64,000 nt of DNA from Hymenobacter lucidus (GCF_020447265.1 NZ_JAJADR010000007.1:62001-126000), one strand, 5' to 3'; numbered from the stretch's first letter, positions 24,845 to 34,449 are shown. Made by a program: numbers and translations. The notes: generated by a model not told the origin, from the sequence alone.

Positions 24845-25462
24845 TTACCGCGCCTGGGGAGCCACGAAGTATTCCGTGGTTTTGCCGGCTTGCTTCAGTA
24901 CGCCTTTGCGCGTGGTTTTCACTAGATAGTCGCCGCGCAGAAACTTGACCTCCTTCAGCGGATTGCGGCCGGATACGTTGGACGTAACAGTGGCATAATT
25001 GCCCGATTCCAGCTTTATTACCGTGGCCTGCGCTTTAGGGTCTACCTCATAGTAGTCGAAAGCCTGCAAGCGCACCAGCTGGCCATCCTGGTAGTATTCG
25101 GCCAGCGCTACGTTGCCCCCAACCGTGTAGTAAAACACTTTCTCGACAACTGTGCCCACGCTCTTGTGCTTAACAATGTGCTTTTTTAGCAGCAAGCGGG
25201 GCAGCTTATCGGGTTGAAAGCTGGCCGTAGTGGGGCTGGGCGTGGTAACGTAGCCTTTAGTGCAGAGCCGGGTGCCGCCCGTAGCCACAAACGAGGTCTT
25301 GAAAAAGCTGATCTGCGCGTCCTTCTGGCTGCGAATGACGGCCGCGCGCTGAAACAGGGAGTCGCGCTCCGTGGCGAAGCGGGCCGGGTCGGTAGACTGC
25401 GCCTGTAGGGAAAGAGACGTAAGCAGCGTAAGACTGGTGCCAACAATAAACCGACTGAGCAT
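24845..25462 (-). CDS. Secreted protein of unknown function
   Basis: Protein of 205 residues from ATG 25462, with a signal peptide (MLSRFIVGTSLTLLTSLSLQAQ). The mature part is soluble with alternating basic strands, no Cys pairs of note and no recognised motif. A TTG nine bases earlier (25471) is in frame but less likely. Convergent with recJ. Nothing in the sequence names a role. Confidence 0.65.
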   Translation of the reverse strand: MLSRFIVGTSLTLLTSLSLQAQSTDPARFATERDSLFQRAAVIRSQKDAQISFFKTSFVATGGTRLCTKGYVTTPSPTTASFQPDKLPRLLLKKHIVKHKSVGTVVEKVFYYTVGGNVALAEYYQDGQLVRLQAFDYYEVDPKAQATVIKLESGNYATVTSNVSGRNPLKEVKFLRGDYLVKTTRKGVLKQAGKTTEYFVAPQAR

Positions 25463-25849
25463 TGGTCGCAATGAGAATAGATGAAAATGAGTCGGTGCGA
25501 AAATAATGGCTTGCCGACCGTCTGGCCAAATTGCCTTATTGTTACTCCGGCCGTAGCTGTCATCACGCCCACAACAACCGCCTGTAGAGGTAAATGCACT
25601 CAGGCCAGCGACGGAGCAGAGACCAGGCCCGTGCTAGTGGTCTGAGCTGTGACCAGACGATGCGCACGAATAGGGCCGGCCCGACGATTGTGGCAGAGCA
25701 GATAGTGGCCGGTCCAAAAGCGGTATATTGCCATAGTGTTTATAGGTAATTTCATTCGCCTAGAGGTGTTGCCAGCCCTTTTATAATAGCCGCAGCGTTT
25801 TTACCAGCATCCAACGGACTCTGCCAGTCCACTTCATTATCTGCTTCTA
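25463..25849. other. 387-base intergenic region upstream of the acyltransferase-P450 gene
   Basis: Contains no open frame with a credible start and no hairpin with a T-run. An AT-rich patch (TTTATAGGTAATTTC, about 25738-25752) and TTTTATAATAG (about 25788) could hold a promoter for the fusion gene, but no clear TTTG/TAnnTTTG pair was found. Confidence 0.35.
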
Positions 25850-28141
25850 ATGCTTCGGTTTCAAGCTTTACCCCGCGCCCTGGTGGCCCGCTATGCGCCG
25901 CCCATTGTTAAACAGCTAATGCGGCGCACCTGGCATCGCCTCCGGCAGCTGGGGCGCAAAAGTCCGGCCCAGCGCCTGCTGTTTACCTTCAACGGCCGTC
26001 ACCCGTACGCGCCGGGCACGGGCCGCGACCTGTATGCCCACGAGCCGGCGTTTCGCACCACGGTTCAGGAATGTGAGCGGGTCCTGACCCAGGTGTTGGG
26101 CGGCCCTTCCATCATCAGCAACTTCACCGGGCCGCCCGCCGCCCCCGATTTCTTTGCCGATGAAGCCCGGCTGCTGCTCACCAACGTGGTGATGCAGCTG
26201 GCCCTGGTGGAGCTGTGGCTGGCCCACGGGGTGCAGCCGGAGGGGGTGCTGGGCGTTAGCGTGGGAGAAGCGGCGGCCGTGTACGCCGCCGGGGGCCTGA
26301 GCCTGCCGGATGCTCTGCGCGTGGGCCTGAACTGCTGCGTCGTCAGTCAGGTTTCCCGCCCTGACTACACGCTGCTGGTGGTCAATGCCGGTTTTGCCAC
26401 GGTAGGCCGGTTGACGGACGCGTGTCCCGTCGAGCTGCTGGTCGTGCTGCTGGTGGATGCCGGGTGTTGCCTGGCGTTGTGCCCCAAAGTCGATGTGGCT
26501 GCAGCCCAGCAGTATCTGGCCGCGCATGGTATCAGCAGCACCGCGCCGCCAACCAGTCTGATCTGGCCGTATCATTCGCCGCATCTGGCTCAGCACCTGG
26601 AGGCGTTACGCGCGCCCCTGCAAGACGTTTGCCCGCAGCCGTTGGCGCTTCCCTGCTACCTGGGCACGGCCGGCCGCCAGCTGCCGGTGGGTACGGTGCT
26701 GGGGCCGGAATACTGGCTGTCGCTGGTTCAATACCCGCTAGACATTCACGGAACCTTGGGAGCCGCCCTGGCCGACGGCTATCAACTCTTCCTACCCATT
26801 GGGGTCGATTCCTTTCCTTTTCTGCGCGACCCGGCCCAGCGTGCTAGCTTGGCCGGCGTGCAGGTATTGCCCGGGCTCCAGCCGCCGCAGCCGGAGCTAA
26901 CGACGATTGGGGCCAACCGGAAGCTGCTGGCCGACTACGGGCTGGTGAAAAAACACCCGCTCCCGCGGCCCGCGTTTGGAGCCGCCACTTTCATCACGCA
27001 GTTCTCGCTGGGGGCGCTGGAAACCAGCGCCGACCCGTACTCCGCCTACGCGCATCTGCTCCGTCAGGGCGGTCTACATTTCCTGCCGGCTAACAACAGC
27101 TGGCTGGTGCTGGATACCGCGCTGATTAACGCCGTGCTCCGGGAGCCGCTGGTCTTTTCGAGCAGTCCCAACGCCGGTTTTGAAAGTGCGCTGATCGGGG
27201 CCGACCCGCCCGTGCATACTGCCAACCGGCAGCTGTTGCAGCCCTTCTTTGCCCCCAAGCAATTGGCCGGGCTGCGTGAATTCACGGAGGCAATGGTGGC
27301 TGAGCTGAGCACAACGCTGCAAGCGCAGCCATCTTTCGACTTCGTCAATGACTTTACCATTCCGCTGACCCAGGCCGTGAGTGCCCAGCTACTAGGACTG
27401 ACCGCCGACGAGCGCCAAAGCCTGCAACGCTGCCTACCCGGCCATGCCTACCAGCTCGACTACCTGGAGGCGCTGACCAGCTTCTTCGACGAATACCTCC
27501 AGCGGCAGCAACCCACTGCCGCGCCGACGATCCTGAATCATCTGCTCACCCTCACCCAAGCGGGACAACTAGCCCAGGATACGGCCATCAGCCTGATAAA
27601 GACCATGTGGCTGGCCAGTATTGTCACTAGCAGCATGCTGATGAGCAATGCGGCGTACTACCTGCTCACACACCCCACCGTAGCTGATCAGCTGCGGGAC
27701 AACCCTTCGCTCGTCGAGCCATTTATTGAGGAAATCCTGCGCCTGGAGCCGTCCCTCAGTGCCATTGCGCGCGTAACAACCCAGGCGGTAACGCTCGGTG
27801 ACCAAGAGCTGCCAGCCGGGGCATTCGTGGTGTGCAGCATTGTAGCCGCCAACCGGGACCCAGCGTATTACTCTAAACCCGATGAAGTAGACTTGAGCCG
27901 ACGGCCGGCACGACACCTGTCGTTTGGCGGCGGGATTCATGCCTGCTTGGGCGCGCACTTGGCCCGCCTAGAGGCACGCACGGTGCTACACTGGCTGATA
28001 GCCCAAGGGCCCGGCTTCCGCCAGGTAAACCCCTCCGCCCCAGCCGAGTATTTCCCCTCCCACACTTTTCGCGCGCTGAATACACTGCCCGTCTCTTGGC
28101 CCTCCACGCCTGATGACTCTTTGCCGCTTAGCGGTACTTAG
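25850..28141 (+). CDS. Fusion of a PKS-type acyltransferase domain and a cytochrome P450
   Basis: 763 residues. About 42-345 resemble the malonyl-CoA:ACP acyltransferase fold: LFTFNGRHPYAPGTGRDLY replaces the usual FPGQGSQ start, GVSVGE (Ser137) replaces GHSxGE, and Pro-Tyr-His-Ser (His242) supplies the second catalytic residue. About 382-750 form a P450: DPPVHTANR (C helix), EILR (E628, R631) and FGGGIHACLG with heme-ligand Cys699. In the I helix the usual acidic-Thr pair is VT (V592, T593), so normal O2 activation may be altered. No ferredoxin, ketosynthase or ACP gene is adjacent. The start ATG is clear. Function is unknown; acting on a tethered acyl group is inference. Confidence 0.88.
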   Translation: MLRFQALPRALVARYAPPIVKQLMRRTWHRLRQLGRKSPAQRLLFTFNGRHPYAPGTGRDLYAHEPAFRTTVQECERVLTQVLGGPSIISNFTGPPAAPDFFADEARLLLTNVVMQLALVELWLAHGVQPEGVLGVSVGEAAAVYAAGGLSLPDALRVGLNCCVVSQVSRPDYTLLVVNAGFATVGRLTDACPVELLVVLLVDAGCCLALCPKVDVAAAQQYLAAHGISSTAPPTSLIWPYHSPHLAQHLEALRAPLQDVCPQPLALPCYLGTAGRQLPVGTVLGPEYWLSLVQYPLDIHGTLGAALADGYQLFLPIGVDSFPFLRDPAQRASLAGVQVLPGLQPPQPELTTIGANRKLLADYGLVKKHPLPRPAFGAATFITQFSLGALETSADPYSAYAHLLRQGGLHFLPANNSWLVLDTALINAVLREPLVFSSSPNAGFESALIGADPPVHTANRQLLQPFFAPKQLAGLREFTEAMVAELSTTLQAQPSFDFVNDFTIPLTQAVSAQLLGLTADERQSLQRCLPGHAYQLDYLEALTSFFDEYLQRQQPTAAPTILNHLLTLTQAGQLAQDTAISLIKTMWLASIVTSSMLMSNAAYYLLTHPTVADQLRDNPSLVEPFIEEILRLEPSLSAIARVTTQAVTLGDQELPAGAFVVCSIVAANRDPAYYSKPDEVDLSRRPARHLSFGGGIHACLGAHLARLEARTVLHWLIAQGPGFRQVNPSAPAEYFPSHTFRALNTLPVSWPSTPDDSLPLSGT

Positions 28142-28214
28142 GAAGGGGAAATGCTGCGGTCTGGTTTCGTAAAGCGTGAGTATCGATGCTGCTGAAAGGT
28201 AGAAATCCAGGTAA

Positions 28215-28595
28215 TTATCTACGATGATGGGCCGGCCGGCCCACCCACCACGCCCACAGAATAAGCCCGGCTTGCAGCGGCAGCCGGGCCCAGGCCAGCC
28301 AAGGTGCCACGCCCAGGCCCGCGCCGCTGGTCTGCGCCATATACACATTGGCCGGAAACACGGCCACCAGCAGCGCAATCAGGCCCCAGGCCGCCCAGCA
28401 GTGGGTGCGGCGGGGTAGTAGCAGCGCACCCAGCACCACTTCGGCCACGCCGCTGAGCAGCACCAGTTCCCGGTGCCACGGCAAATAGGGCGGCATAATG
28501 CGCAGGTAGGGCTCGGGCTTGAGGAAATGCAGCACGCCGGCGCCCACGAAAAGCAAGGCCAGGGTGTAGCGGCTAATAGTTTTGAGGCGGGACAT
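28215..28595 (-). CDS. DoxX-like membrane protein
   Basis: Protein of 126 residues from ATG 28595, with four transmembrane segments and the DoxX-type pattern ALLFVGAGVLHFLKPEPYLRIMPPYLP at the N-terminus. DoxX family proteins are linked to quinone oxidation or sulfur metabolism in some organisms, with no firm role here. It is convergent with the acyltransferase-P450 gene, 73 bases apart. The open frame upstream to 28655 lacks a plausible start. Confidence 0.75.
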   Translation of the reverse strand: MSRLKTISRYTLALLFVGAGVLHFLKPEPYLRIMPPYLPWHRELVLLSGVAEVVLGALLLPRRTHCWAAWGLIALLVAVFPANVYMAQTSGAGLGVAPWLAWARLPLQAGLILWAWWVGRPAHHRR

Positions 28596-28655
28596 TTGGG
28601 CGTAGCGGGGTGAGTGGGAGGGACGGAAGCGGCAACTTACGGCCTCGCCCGGCAA

Positions 28656-28687
28656 TTTGGGCTGCCCCTACGTACTGCGTACCTTCG
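28656..28687 (+). promoter_or_regulatory. Promoter of the Bacteroidota type before the M61 peptidase
   Basis: TTTG at 28656-28659, a 20-base spacer and TACCTTCG at 28680-28687 (7 of 8 positions of TAnnTTTG). Transcription would begin about 40 bases before the ATG at 28731. Confidence 0.6.
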
Positions 28688-28730
28688 CCGGGCGTTGTAG
28701 CCCTCGGTTGCTATCCTATTTTTTCGACTC

Positions 28731-30575
28731 ATGAAACTGTATTATCTCGCCCTTGGGCTGGGGCTGGCTGCGGCGGTTCCGGCAGTAGCCCAGCAGTCCG
28801 CCGGCTACCAGATCAGCCTCGACCTGCAACAGCCAGCTAACGACCGGGTACGGGTCGTTATCAATACGCCGCCCGTAAAGGAGGCGCAGGCTACCTATGT
28901 GATGCCCTCGGTAGTGCCCGGCTCTTACTCCAAGAAAGACTACGGCCGCTTCGTACAGGGCTTTACGGCCTTCGACCGGAAGGGTCAGAAGCTGAAAGTA
29001 AAGCAGCAGGGAGCCAACCTGTTCGTCATCGAAAAAGCGGGCAGTCTGGCGCGTATCGAATACCTGGTAGACGATACCTGGGACGTGAAGCAGGACGACG
29101 GCTTCATCTTCCAGCCCGGCGGCACCAACTTCGAGGCCGGCCAGAACTTCGTGCTCAACCATTACGGCCTCTACGGCTACCTCGAAGGCTATAAGATGCA
29201 GCCCTACCAGGTGACAGTGGCTAAGCCCGCCGACCTCTACGGTGCCACTTCCCTGCCGGTGAAGCGCGCCACGCCCACCCAGGACGTGTTTACGGCTGAT
29301 AGCTACGTGGAGCTGGCCGACGCGCCTATTCTCTACAGCCGCCCCGATACGGCCAGCTTTAGCACCGGCGGCGCCCGGATTTCGGTGTCAGTAGTGTCGG
29401 AAACCGGGGCGGTGAAGGCCGTGCAGGTGCGCGAGATTATGCGCCCTATGGCCGAGGCCCTCACCAAGTTCTTCGGCCAGATGCCGGTGCCGACCTACCA
29501 TTTTCTGATGTACTTCCCGAGCTTCTCCTCGCCGCTGGCCAGCAAAAACGGCGGCTACGGGGCTATGGAGCACTCGTATTCGTCGGTATATTTTCTGCCC
29601 GAAGTGCCCCAGGAAGAACGCCTGCGCAGCATGGTGCAGGAAGTGGCCTCGCACGAGTTTCTGCACATGCTAGCCCCGCTCAACATTCACAGCCGCGAAA
29701 TCGGCGAGTTCGACTTCCGCAACCCTAAGATGTCGCAGCACCTGTGGCTCTACGAGGGCGTTACGGAGTACATTGCCCAGCTCGTGCAGGTGCGCGGCGG
29801 CTTGAGCACGCCCACCGAGTTTCGGGAGCGGATGAAGGAGAAAATCGACAAGGCCGACAAGTACCCCACGGTTTCCTTCACCGAAATGAGCCGCAAAATT
29901 CTGGAGGCGCCCTACAAGGACATGTACGACAACGTGTACGACAAGGGCGCCCTCATCGGCCTGCTGCTCGATATCCGGATTCAGGAGCTGAGCCAGGGCC
30001 GCCAGAGCCTGCGCGACGTGCTGCTGGCCCTGCGCGCCAAGTACGGTCCCACCCGCTCCTTCGAGGATGCCGCGCTGATTCCGGAAGTGGTGGCCCTCAC
30101 CAACCCCGCCATTCAGCAGTTTTTCGACCAGTACGTCATCGGCAACCAGCCTTTGCCCTACGCTGAGTACTTCGATAAAATCGGGTGGCGCTATCAGGCC
30201 ACGGGCCGCCGCACCATCAAGGCGTTTGGCCAGCTCGGCTTCAGCTACGACACCGAGAAAAAGCAGTTTCTGGTGGCTGGCACCAAGGCCGATGAAAATG
30301 CCTTCGGCCTGCAGGAAGGCGACGTAATCGTGGCCGTGAATGGCACGGCCGTGGACATGGGCAACGCGGAAAAGCTGCTGCGCCCCCTCGTGGAGCCTAC
30401 CACCAACGACGCCGTAAAAGTCCGGTTTCAGTCGGGCGCGGCCAAAACCACTCAGGAGCGCCAGGCCACGCCCCGCGAGTTTGAGGTGGAAGTGAAGAAT
30501 GCCCTGGACGAAGTCCCCGCGCCCACACCGGCCCAGCTCCAGCTGCGCGGCCAGGTGCTGAAGCCGCTCGGCTAA
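28731..30575 (+). CDS. Secreted M61-type aminopeptidase with PDZ domain
   Basis: 614-residue gluzincin-like protein with signal peptide (cleavage near PAVAQQ). The N-terminal beta-sandwich domain (about 25-180) is followed by the catalytic domain with zinc motif HEFLH (308-312) and the downstream Glu in WLYEGVTEY, and a C-terminal PDZ-like domain (about 500-580, FGLQEGDVIVAVNGTAVDMGNAEKL). M61 enzymes of Bacteroidota cleave glycine or hydrophobic N-terminal residues. Single gene with its own promoter; lptB follows 92 bases later. Confidence 0.9.
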   Translation: MKLYYLALGLGLAAAVPAVAQQSAGYQISLDLQQPANDRVRVVINTPPVKEAQATYVMPSVVPGSYSKKDYGRFVQGFTAFDRKGQKLKVKQQGANLFVIEKAGSLARIEYLVDDTWDVKQDDGFIFQPGGTNFEAGQNFVLNHYGLYGYLEGYKMQPYQVTVAKPADLYGATSLPVKRATPTQDVFTADSYVELADAPILYSRPDTASFSTGGARISVSVVSETGAVKAVQVREIMRPMAEALTKFFGQMPVPTYHFLMYFPSFSSPLASKNGGYGAMEHSYSSVYFLPEVPQEERLRSMVQEVASHEFLHMLAPLNIHSREIGEFDFRNPKMSQHLWLYEGVTEYIAQLVQVRGGLSTPTEFRERMKEKIDKADKYPTVSFTEMSRKILEAPYKDMYDNVYDKGALIGLLLDIRIQELSQGRQSLRDVLLALRAKYGPTRSFEDAALIPEVVALTNPAIQQFFDQYVIGNQPLPYAEYFDKIGWRYQATGRRTIKAFGQLGFSYDTEKKQFLVAGTKADENAFGLQEGDVIVAVNGTAVDMGNAEKLLRPLVEPTTNDAVKVRFQSGAAKTTQERQATPREFEVEVKNALDEVPAPTPAQLQLRGQVLKPLG

Positions 30576-30654
30576 CCGGCAGAAGTTCGAATACTACCTA
30601 CAAGGCCACTTTTTCGGCCCGTTTCTCCCGCCCCGGCTTCTGATTCCTAACGCC

Positions 30655-30662
30655 TACCTTTG
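30655..30662 (+). promoter_or_regulatory. -7 element TACCTTTG immediately before lptB
   Basis: Exact TAnnTTTG match ending 5 bases before the lptB ATG at 30668. By the usual geometry, transcription would begin at or within one or two bases of the ATG, giving a leaderless message. No convincing TTTG was found at -33. Confidence 0.45.
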
Positions 30663-30667
30663 CCTCA

Positions 30668-31399
30668 ATGATTCTGCGCGCTGAACACCTAGTAAAAACC
30701 TACAAGTCCCGAACCGTCGTCAACGATATGTCGCTGTCGGTGGAGCAGGGCGAAATCGTGGGACTGCTCGGGCCCAACGGAGCTGGCAAAACCACCTGCT
30801 TCTACATGACCGTAGGCATGGTGAAGCCCAACAGCGGCCGGGTGTTTCTCGACGATGAGGACATCACCAAAATGCCCATTTACCAGCGGGCCTTGCGCGG
30901 CGTGGGCTACCTAGCCCAGGAGGCCTCCGTGTTCCGCGACCTGACGGTAGAGGAGAATATTCTGGCCGTGCTGGAAATGACCAAGCTCTCCAAAAAAGCC
31001 CAGCGCGACAAGATGGAAGAGCTTCTCAATGAGTTCAGCCTCACCCACGTGCGTAAGAACATGGGCCGGGTGCTGAGCGGCGGGGAGCGGCGGCGCACCG
31101 AAATTGCCCGTGCCCTGGCCGTCGACCCCAAGTTTGTGCTGCTCGACGAGCCCTTCGCCGGCGTGGACCCCATTGCTGTGGAAGAAATTCAGGGCATCGT
31201 GGCTAAGCTCAAGCACAAGAACATCGGCATCCTCATCACCGACCACAACGTGAACGAAACGCTCAGCATCGTCGACCGGGCCTATCTGCTCTTCGAGGGC
31301 AAGCTGCTCAAGGCCGGTACCGCCGAGGAACTGGCCGCCGACGAAACCGTGCGCCGCGTGTACCTGGGCAAGCACTTCGAGTACAAGCGCAAAATCTAA
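30668..31399 (+). CDS. lptB: LPS export ABC transporter ATPase LptB
   Basis: ATPase that powers the LptFGC lipopolysaccharide extractor. 243 residues, normal length. Walker [10 protein letters not shown] at 35-43, ABC signature [15 protein letters not shown] (about 136-150), Walker [14 protein letters not shown], and the H-loop [10 protein letters not shown]. The RRTEIARAL variant and [16 protein letters not shown] are typical of LptB. Its partner lptC is at 17.6 kb; lptF and lptG are not in the window. Confidence 0.95.
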   Translation: MILRAEHLVKTYKSRTVVNDMSLSVEQGEIVGLLGPNGAGKTTCFYMTVGMVKPNSGRVFLDDEDITKMPIYQRALRGVGYLAQEASVFRDLTVEENILAVLEMTKLSKKAQRDKMEELLNEFSLTHVRKNMGRVLSGGERRRTEIARALAVDPKFVLLDEPFAGVDPIAVEEIQGIVAKLKHKNIGILITDHNVNETLSIVDRAYLLFEGKLLKAGTAEELAADETVRRVYLGKHFEYKRKI

Positions 31400-31547
31400 A
31401 CCGGGAGCAGGGGCGAGGCACCGATTTCAGGCGTGGCAGCCCGGTCGGGCCAATTTGCGTATAGGGCCCACCCACCAAAGCATGCTTCGGTGAAAAGGCG
31501 TTTATTTCGCCTGACAACCTGCTTTCCCACCCGGCAATCGACCCTGA

Positions 31548-33065
31548 ATGATTGATTCTATCCTGACCTGGACCGTGCAGCGGCGGCTAGCCAGCATCGA
31601 CCATTTTCGCCAGCATCCGCACGAGGTGCAGGCACGGGTGCTACAGGAACTGCTACTGAAGGCCCGGGCCACGGAATGGGGGCAGCGCTACGGCTTCGCG
31701 GATGCCCCTAATGCGGCCGAGTTTGCCCGGCGGGTGCCCATCAGCAGCTACGAAGCGCTGTATCCGGCCATCGAGCGGGTGCTGCGCGGGGAGCCCGACG
31801 TGCTCTGGCCCGGCCGGGTGCAGTGGTTTGCCAAGTCGAGCGGTACTACCAACGCCCGCAGCAAATTTATTCCCGTTACTCGCGAGGCCCTGCACGAGTG
31901 CCACTACCGCGCCGGCCGCGACATGACGGCCCTAGCCACGGCTTTATACCCCGAAAACCGCGTGCTGGCGGGCAAAACGCTGTCCTTGGGTGGTACGCAC
32001 GCTCCCAACCCGTTTCGGCCCGACGAGGCCGATTCCCGCGTCGGTGATGTGTCGGCCGTCATCATGCAGAATCTGCCGTCGTGGGCCGAATACCTGCGTA
32101 CCCCGCCCCTGGAGCTGGCCTTGCTGGATGAGTGGGAGGAGAAGATTGAGCGCATTGCCCGCCACGTACTCACGGTAGACGTGTCGGTGCTGGCCGGTGT
32201 GCCCACCTGGATGATTGTGCTGCTGCGCCGCGTGACGGAGCTGGCCGGGGCTAGCAATATCACGGAGGTATGGCCCAACCTGAGTTTGTTTCTGCACGGG
32301 GCGGTGGCGTTTGGGCCGTATCGGGAGCTGTTTCGCCAGCTGATTCCCTCGGAGCAGATGAGCTACCTCGAAATCTACAATGCCTCCGAGGGCTACCTGG
32401 CCCTGCAGGATCAGCGGGGCTCCGAAGACCTGCTGCTGCTGCTCGACCACGGCATCTACTACGAGTTTATGCCCCTCGACCAGTTTGATGCCGAACACCC
32501 GCAAGCCGTGCCGCTGGATCAAGTAGAGTTGGGCAAAACCTACGCCCTGGTGCTCAGTACCAATGCGGGGCTGTGGCGCTACAGCATCGGCGATACGGTG
32601 CGCTTCACCAGCCTGGCGCCCTACCGTATCCGCATTACGGGCCGTACCAAGCACTTTCTGAATGCCTTTGGCGAGGAAGTCGTCATCGAAAATGCCGATG
32701 CCGCCATTGCCGCCGCCTGCCGCGCCACCGGTACCACCGTGCGCGACTATACTGCCGCCCCCATCTACTTTGACGCCTCAGCCGCTTCCCGGGGCGGCCA
32801 CCAGTGGCTTATCGAGTTCAGCCAGCCGCCCCAGCAGCCAGAGCGGTTCACCGCTGTGCTCGACCAGAAGTTGCGGGAGCTGAATTCGGATTACGACGCC
32901 AAGCGGCACCGCAACCTGGCCCTGGAGCCGCCAATGCTCACCGTGGCCAGCACCGGCACATTTACTCGTTGGCTGGCTAGCAAAGGCAAACTCGGCGGCC
33001 AGCACAAAGTGCCACGCTTGAGCAATTCCCGCGAAATCATCGAAGAGGTACTACGCCAGGTATAG
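31548..33065 (+). CDS. GH3-type acyl-adenylating amidosynthetase
   Basis: 505-residue member of the GH3 family, the ATP-dependent enzymes that in plants join hormones to amino acids. The ATP/phosphate loop FAKSSGTTNARSKFIPVT (about 98-115) and the C-terminal LWRYSIGDTVRFTSLAPYRIRITGRTKHFLNAFGEEV region are conserved. Bacterial members are common in Bacteroidota but their substrates are unknown. The gene is alone, followed by a 264-base AT-rich gap. Confidence 0.88.
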   Translation: MIDSILTWTVQRRLASIDHFRQHPHEVQARVLQELLLKARATEWGQRYGFADAPNAAEFARRVPISSYEALYPAIERVLRGEPDVLWPGRVQWFAKSSGTTNARSKFIPVTREALHECHYRAGRDMTALATALYPENRVLAGKTLSLGGTHAPNPFRPDEADSRVGDVSAVIMQNLPSWAEYLRTPPLELALLDEWEEKIERIARHVLTVDVSVLAGVPTWMIVLLRRVTELAGASNITEVWPNLSLFLHGAVAFGPYRELFRQLIPSEQMSYLEIYNASEGYLALQDQRGSEDLLLLLDHGIYYEFMPLDQFDAEHPQAVPLDQVELGKTYALVLSTNAGLWRYSIGDTVRFTSLAPYRIRITGRTKHFLNAFGEEVVIENADAAIAAACRATGTTVRDYTAAPIYFDASAASRGGHQWLIEFSQPPQQPERFTAVLDQKLRELNSDYDAKRHRNLALEPPMLTVASTGTFTRWLASKGKLGGQHKVPRLSNSREIIEEVLRQV

Positions 33066-33329
33066 CCTCATAAAGCTCTCTTTTCAGACTGGCCCTATCA
33101 GTTAACCTAGGGCTTGGGAAAGCACAATTGCTCGGTTAAAATGCCAAATAACCTTGATTCATCACGGCATCAGAAACGGTGCTGAAATCAGGCTACTGAA
33201 GTTATTCTCAAATATTTATAAAGAATCGGGTAAACTTTTAACCTATGGCAATATTTTTTGCGTTGCCCGGACTTGTTCTAATATAATAACTTATATATTG
33301 TCGGATTATTAACGTTCACGCTCACACCC

Positions 33330-33563
33330 GTGCCCGCTATTCCGACCTCTTCTTCTCGCCCCTACGTTTCCCGCCGCAAGCGTAGCCATTCCTCCGAATC
33401 ATCGGGGCTAAGTGCTAAAGCCACGGCTGGCCTGCTCAGCCTGCTGATCTTCGCCCTGCTGGCTAGTCTGGCCGTTATTGCCGCTCACCTGCCCGATGAA
33501 GAGCCGGGCCGCGCACCCAACACGATAAGCGCCGCCGTCACTGCTCCGGCTACGAACCAGTAA
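33330..33563 (+). CDS. Small single-pass membrane protein, function unknown
   Basis: 77-residue open frame from a GTG at 33330: a Ser/Arg-rich N-terminus (SSRPYVSRRKRSHSSESS), one transmembrane helix (about 34-53) and a Pro/Ala/Thr-rich tail. The 264 bases before it are AT-rich with no other gene. No family recognised; it could be a real small protein or a chance frame. It ends 27 bases before the convergent AIM24-like gene. Confidence 0.45.
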   Translation: MPAIPTSSSRPYVSRRKRSHSSESSGLSAKATAGLLSLLIFALLASLAVIAAHLPDEEPGRAPNTISAAVTAPATNQ

Positions 33564-33590
33564 CGGCGGGACATTCTATCGACTCTACGT

Positions 33591-34373
33591 TTACTCGTCC
33601 AGCACGCCGCCTACTAGGCGGCCTAGTACGCTGCCACTTTCTTTCGAGGCATTGCCGCCATTGGGTGCCAGCGCCTGAATCAGCTTTTTCACCGGCATCG
33701 ACTGCAGCCACACCCGGCCAGTACCTTGCAGGGTGGCCAGCAACAGCCCTTCGCCGCCAAAAATCATGGATTTCAGGCCGCCGGCGCGGGCAATGCTGAA
33801 GTTGATGCTGGGCTCGAAAGCTACCACGCAGCCCGTATCCACGCGCAGCAGCTCGTTATTGAGTTGCTTCTCGATGATGGTACCGCCCGCGTGAATAAAA
33901 GCTTTACCGTCGCCGGTTAGCTTTTCCAGAATGAAGCCCTCCCCGCCAAAAAAGCCGGCCCCAAACTTCTGGTTGAAGTGAATCCCGATTTTGGTACCCC
34001 GGGCCGCGGCCAGAAATCCATCCTTCTGTACGATTAGGCCCTGGGGCATGGTGCCCAGGTCTACCGGGATAATGGTGCCGGGGTAGGGGGCCGAAAAGGC
34101 TACGCGGCTTTTGCCGTAGCCGCCCCGGTGCGTAAAGTGGGTCATAAACAGCGATTCGCCGGTAATCAGGCGGGTACCGGCCGAGAACAGCTTGCCCAAA
34201 ATGCCCTGGTCGGGCTCCGAGCCGTCGCCCATCTTGGTTTCGAAGGCTATGCCTTCTTCCATGTACACCATGGCGCCGGCTTCAGCAATGACGGTTTCAT
34301 TGGGGTCAAGCTCCACTTCCAGCACCTGGATGTCGGAGCCAAGAATGCGGTAATCTACGTCGTGGGACTGCAT
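33591..34373 (-). CDS. AIM24/TIGR00266 family protein
   Basis: 260-residue all-beta protein of the TIGR00266 (AIM24-like) group: YRILGSDIQVLEVELDPNETVIAEAGAMVYMEEGI at the N-terminus, then repeated glycine-rich beta-turn segments such as TRLITGESLFMTHFTHRG and FGAGFFGGEGFILEKLTGDGKAF. The eukaryotic AIM24 works in mitochondrial inner-membrane organisation; the bacterial role is unknown. No signal peptide, so probably cytoplasmic. Confidence 0.85.
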   Translation of the reverse strand: MQSHDVDYRILGSDIQVLEVELDPNETVIAEAGAMVYMEEGIAFETKMGDGSEPDQGILGKLFSAGTRLITGESLFMTHFTHRGGYGKSRVAFSAPYPGTIIPVDLGTMPQGLIVQKDGFLAAARGTKIGIHFNQKFGAGFFGGEGFILEKLTGDGKAFIHAGGTIIEKQLNNELLRVDTGCVVAFEPSINFSIARAGGLKSMIFGGEGLLLATLQGTGRVWLQSMPVKKLIQALAPNGGNASKESGSVLGRLVGGVLDE

Positions 34374-34449
34374 ATGCGAGAGGTTAAGGCGAATAACGAG
34401 CCCAAGTATAGCAAACTGCCAATAATCAGGGGAAGTAGCCCCAAAATAA

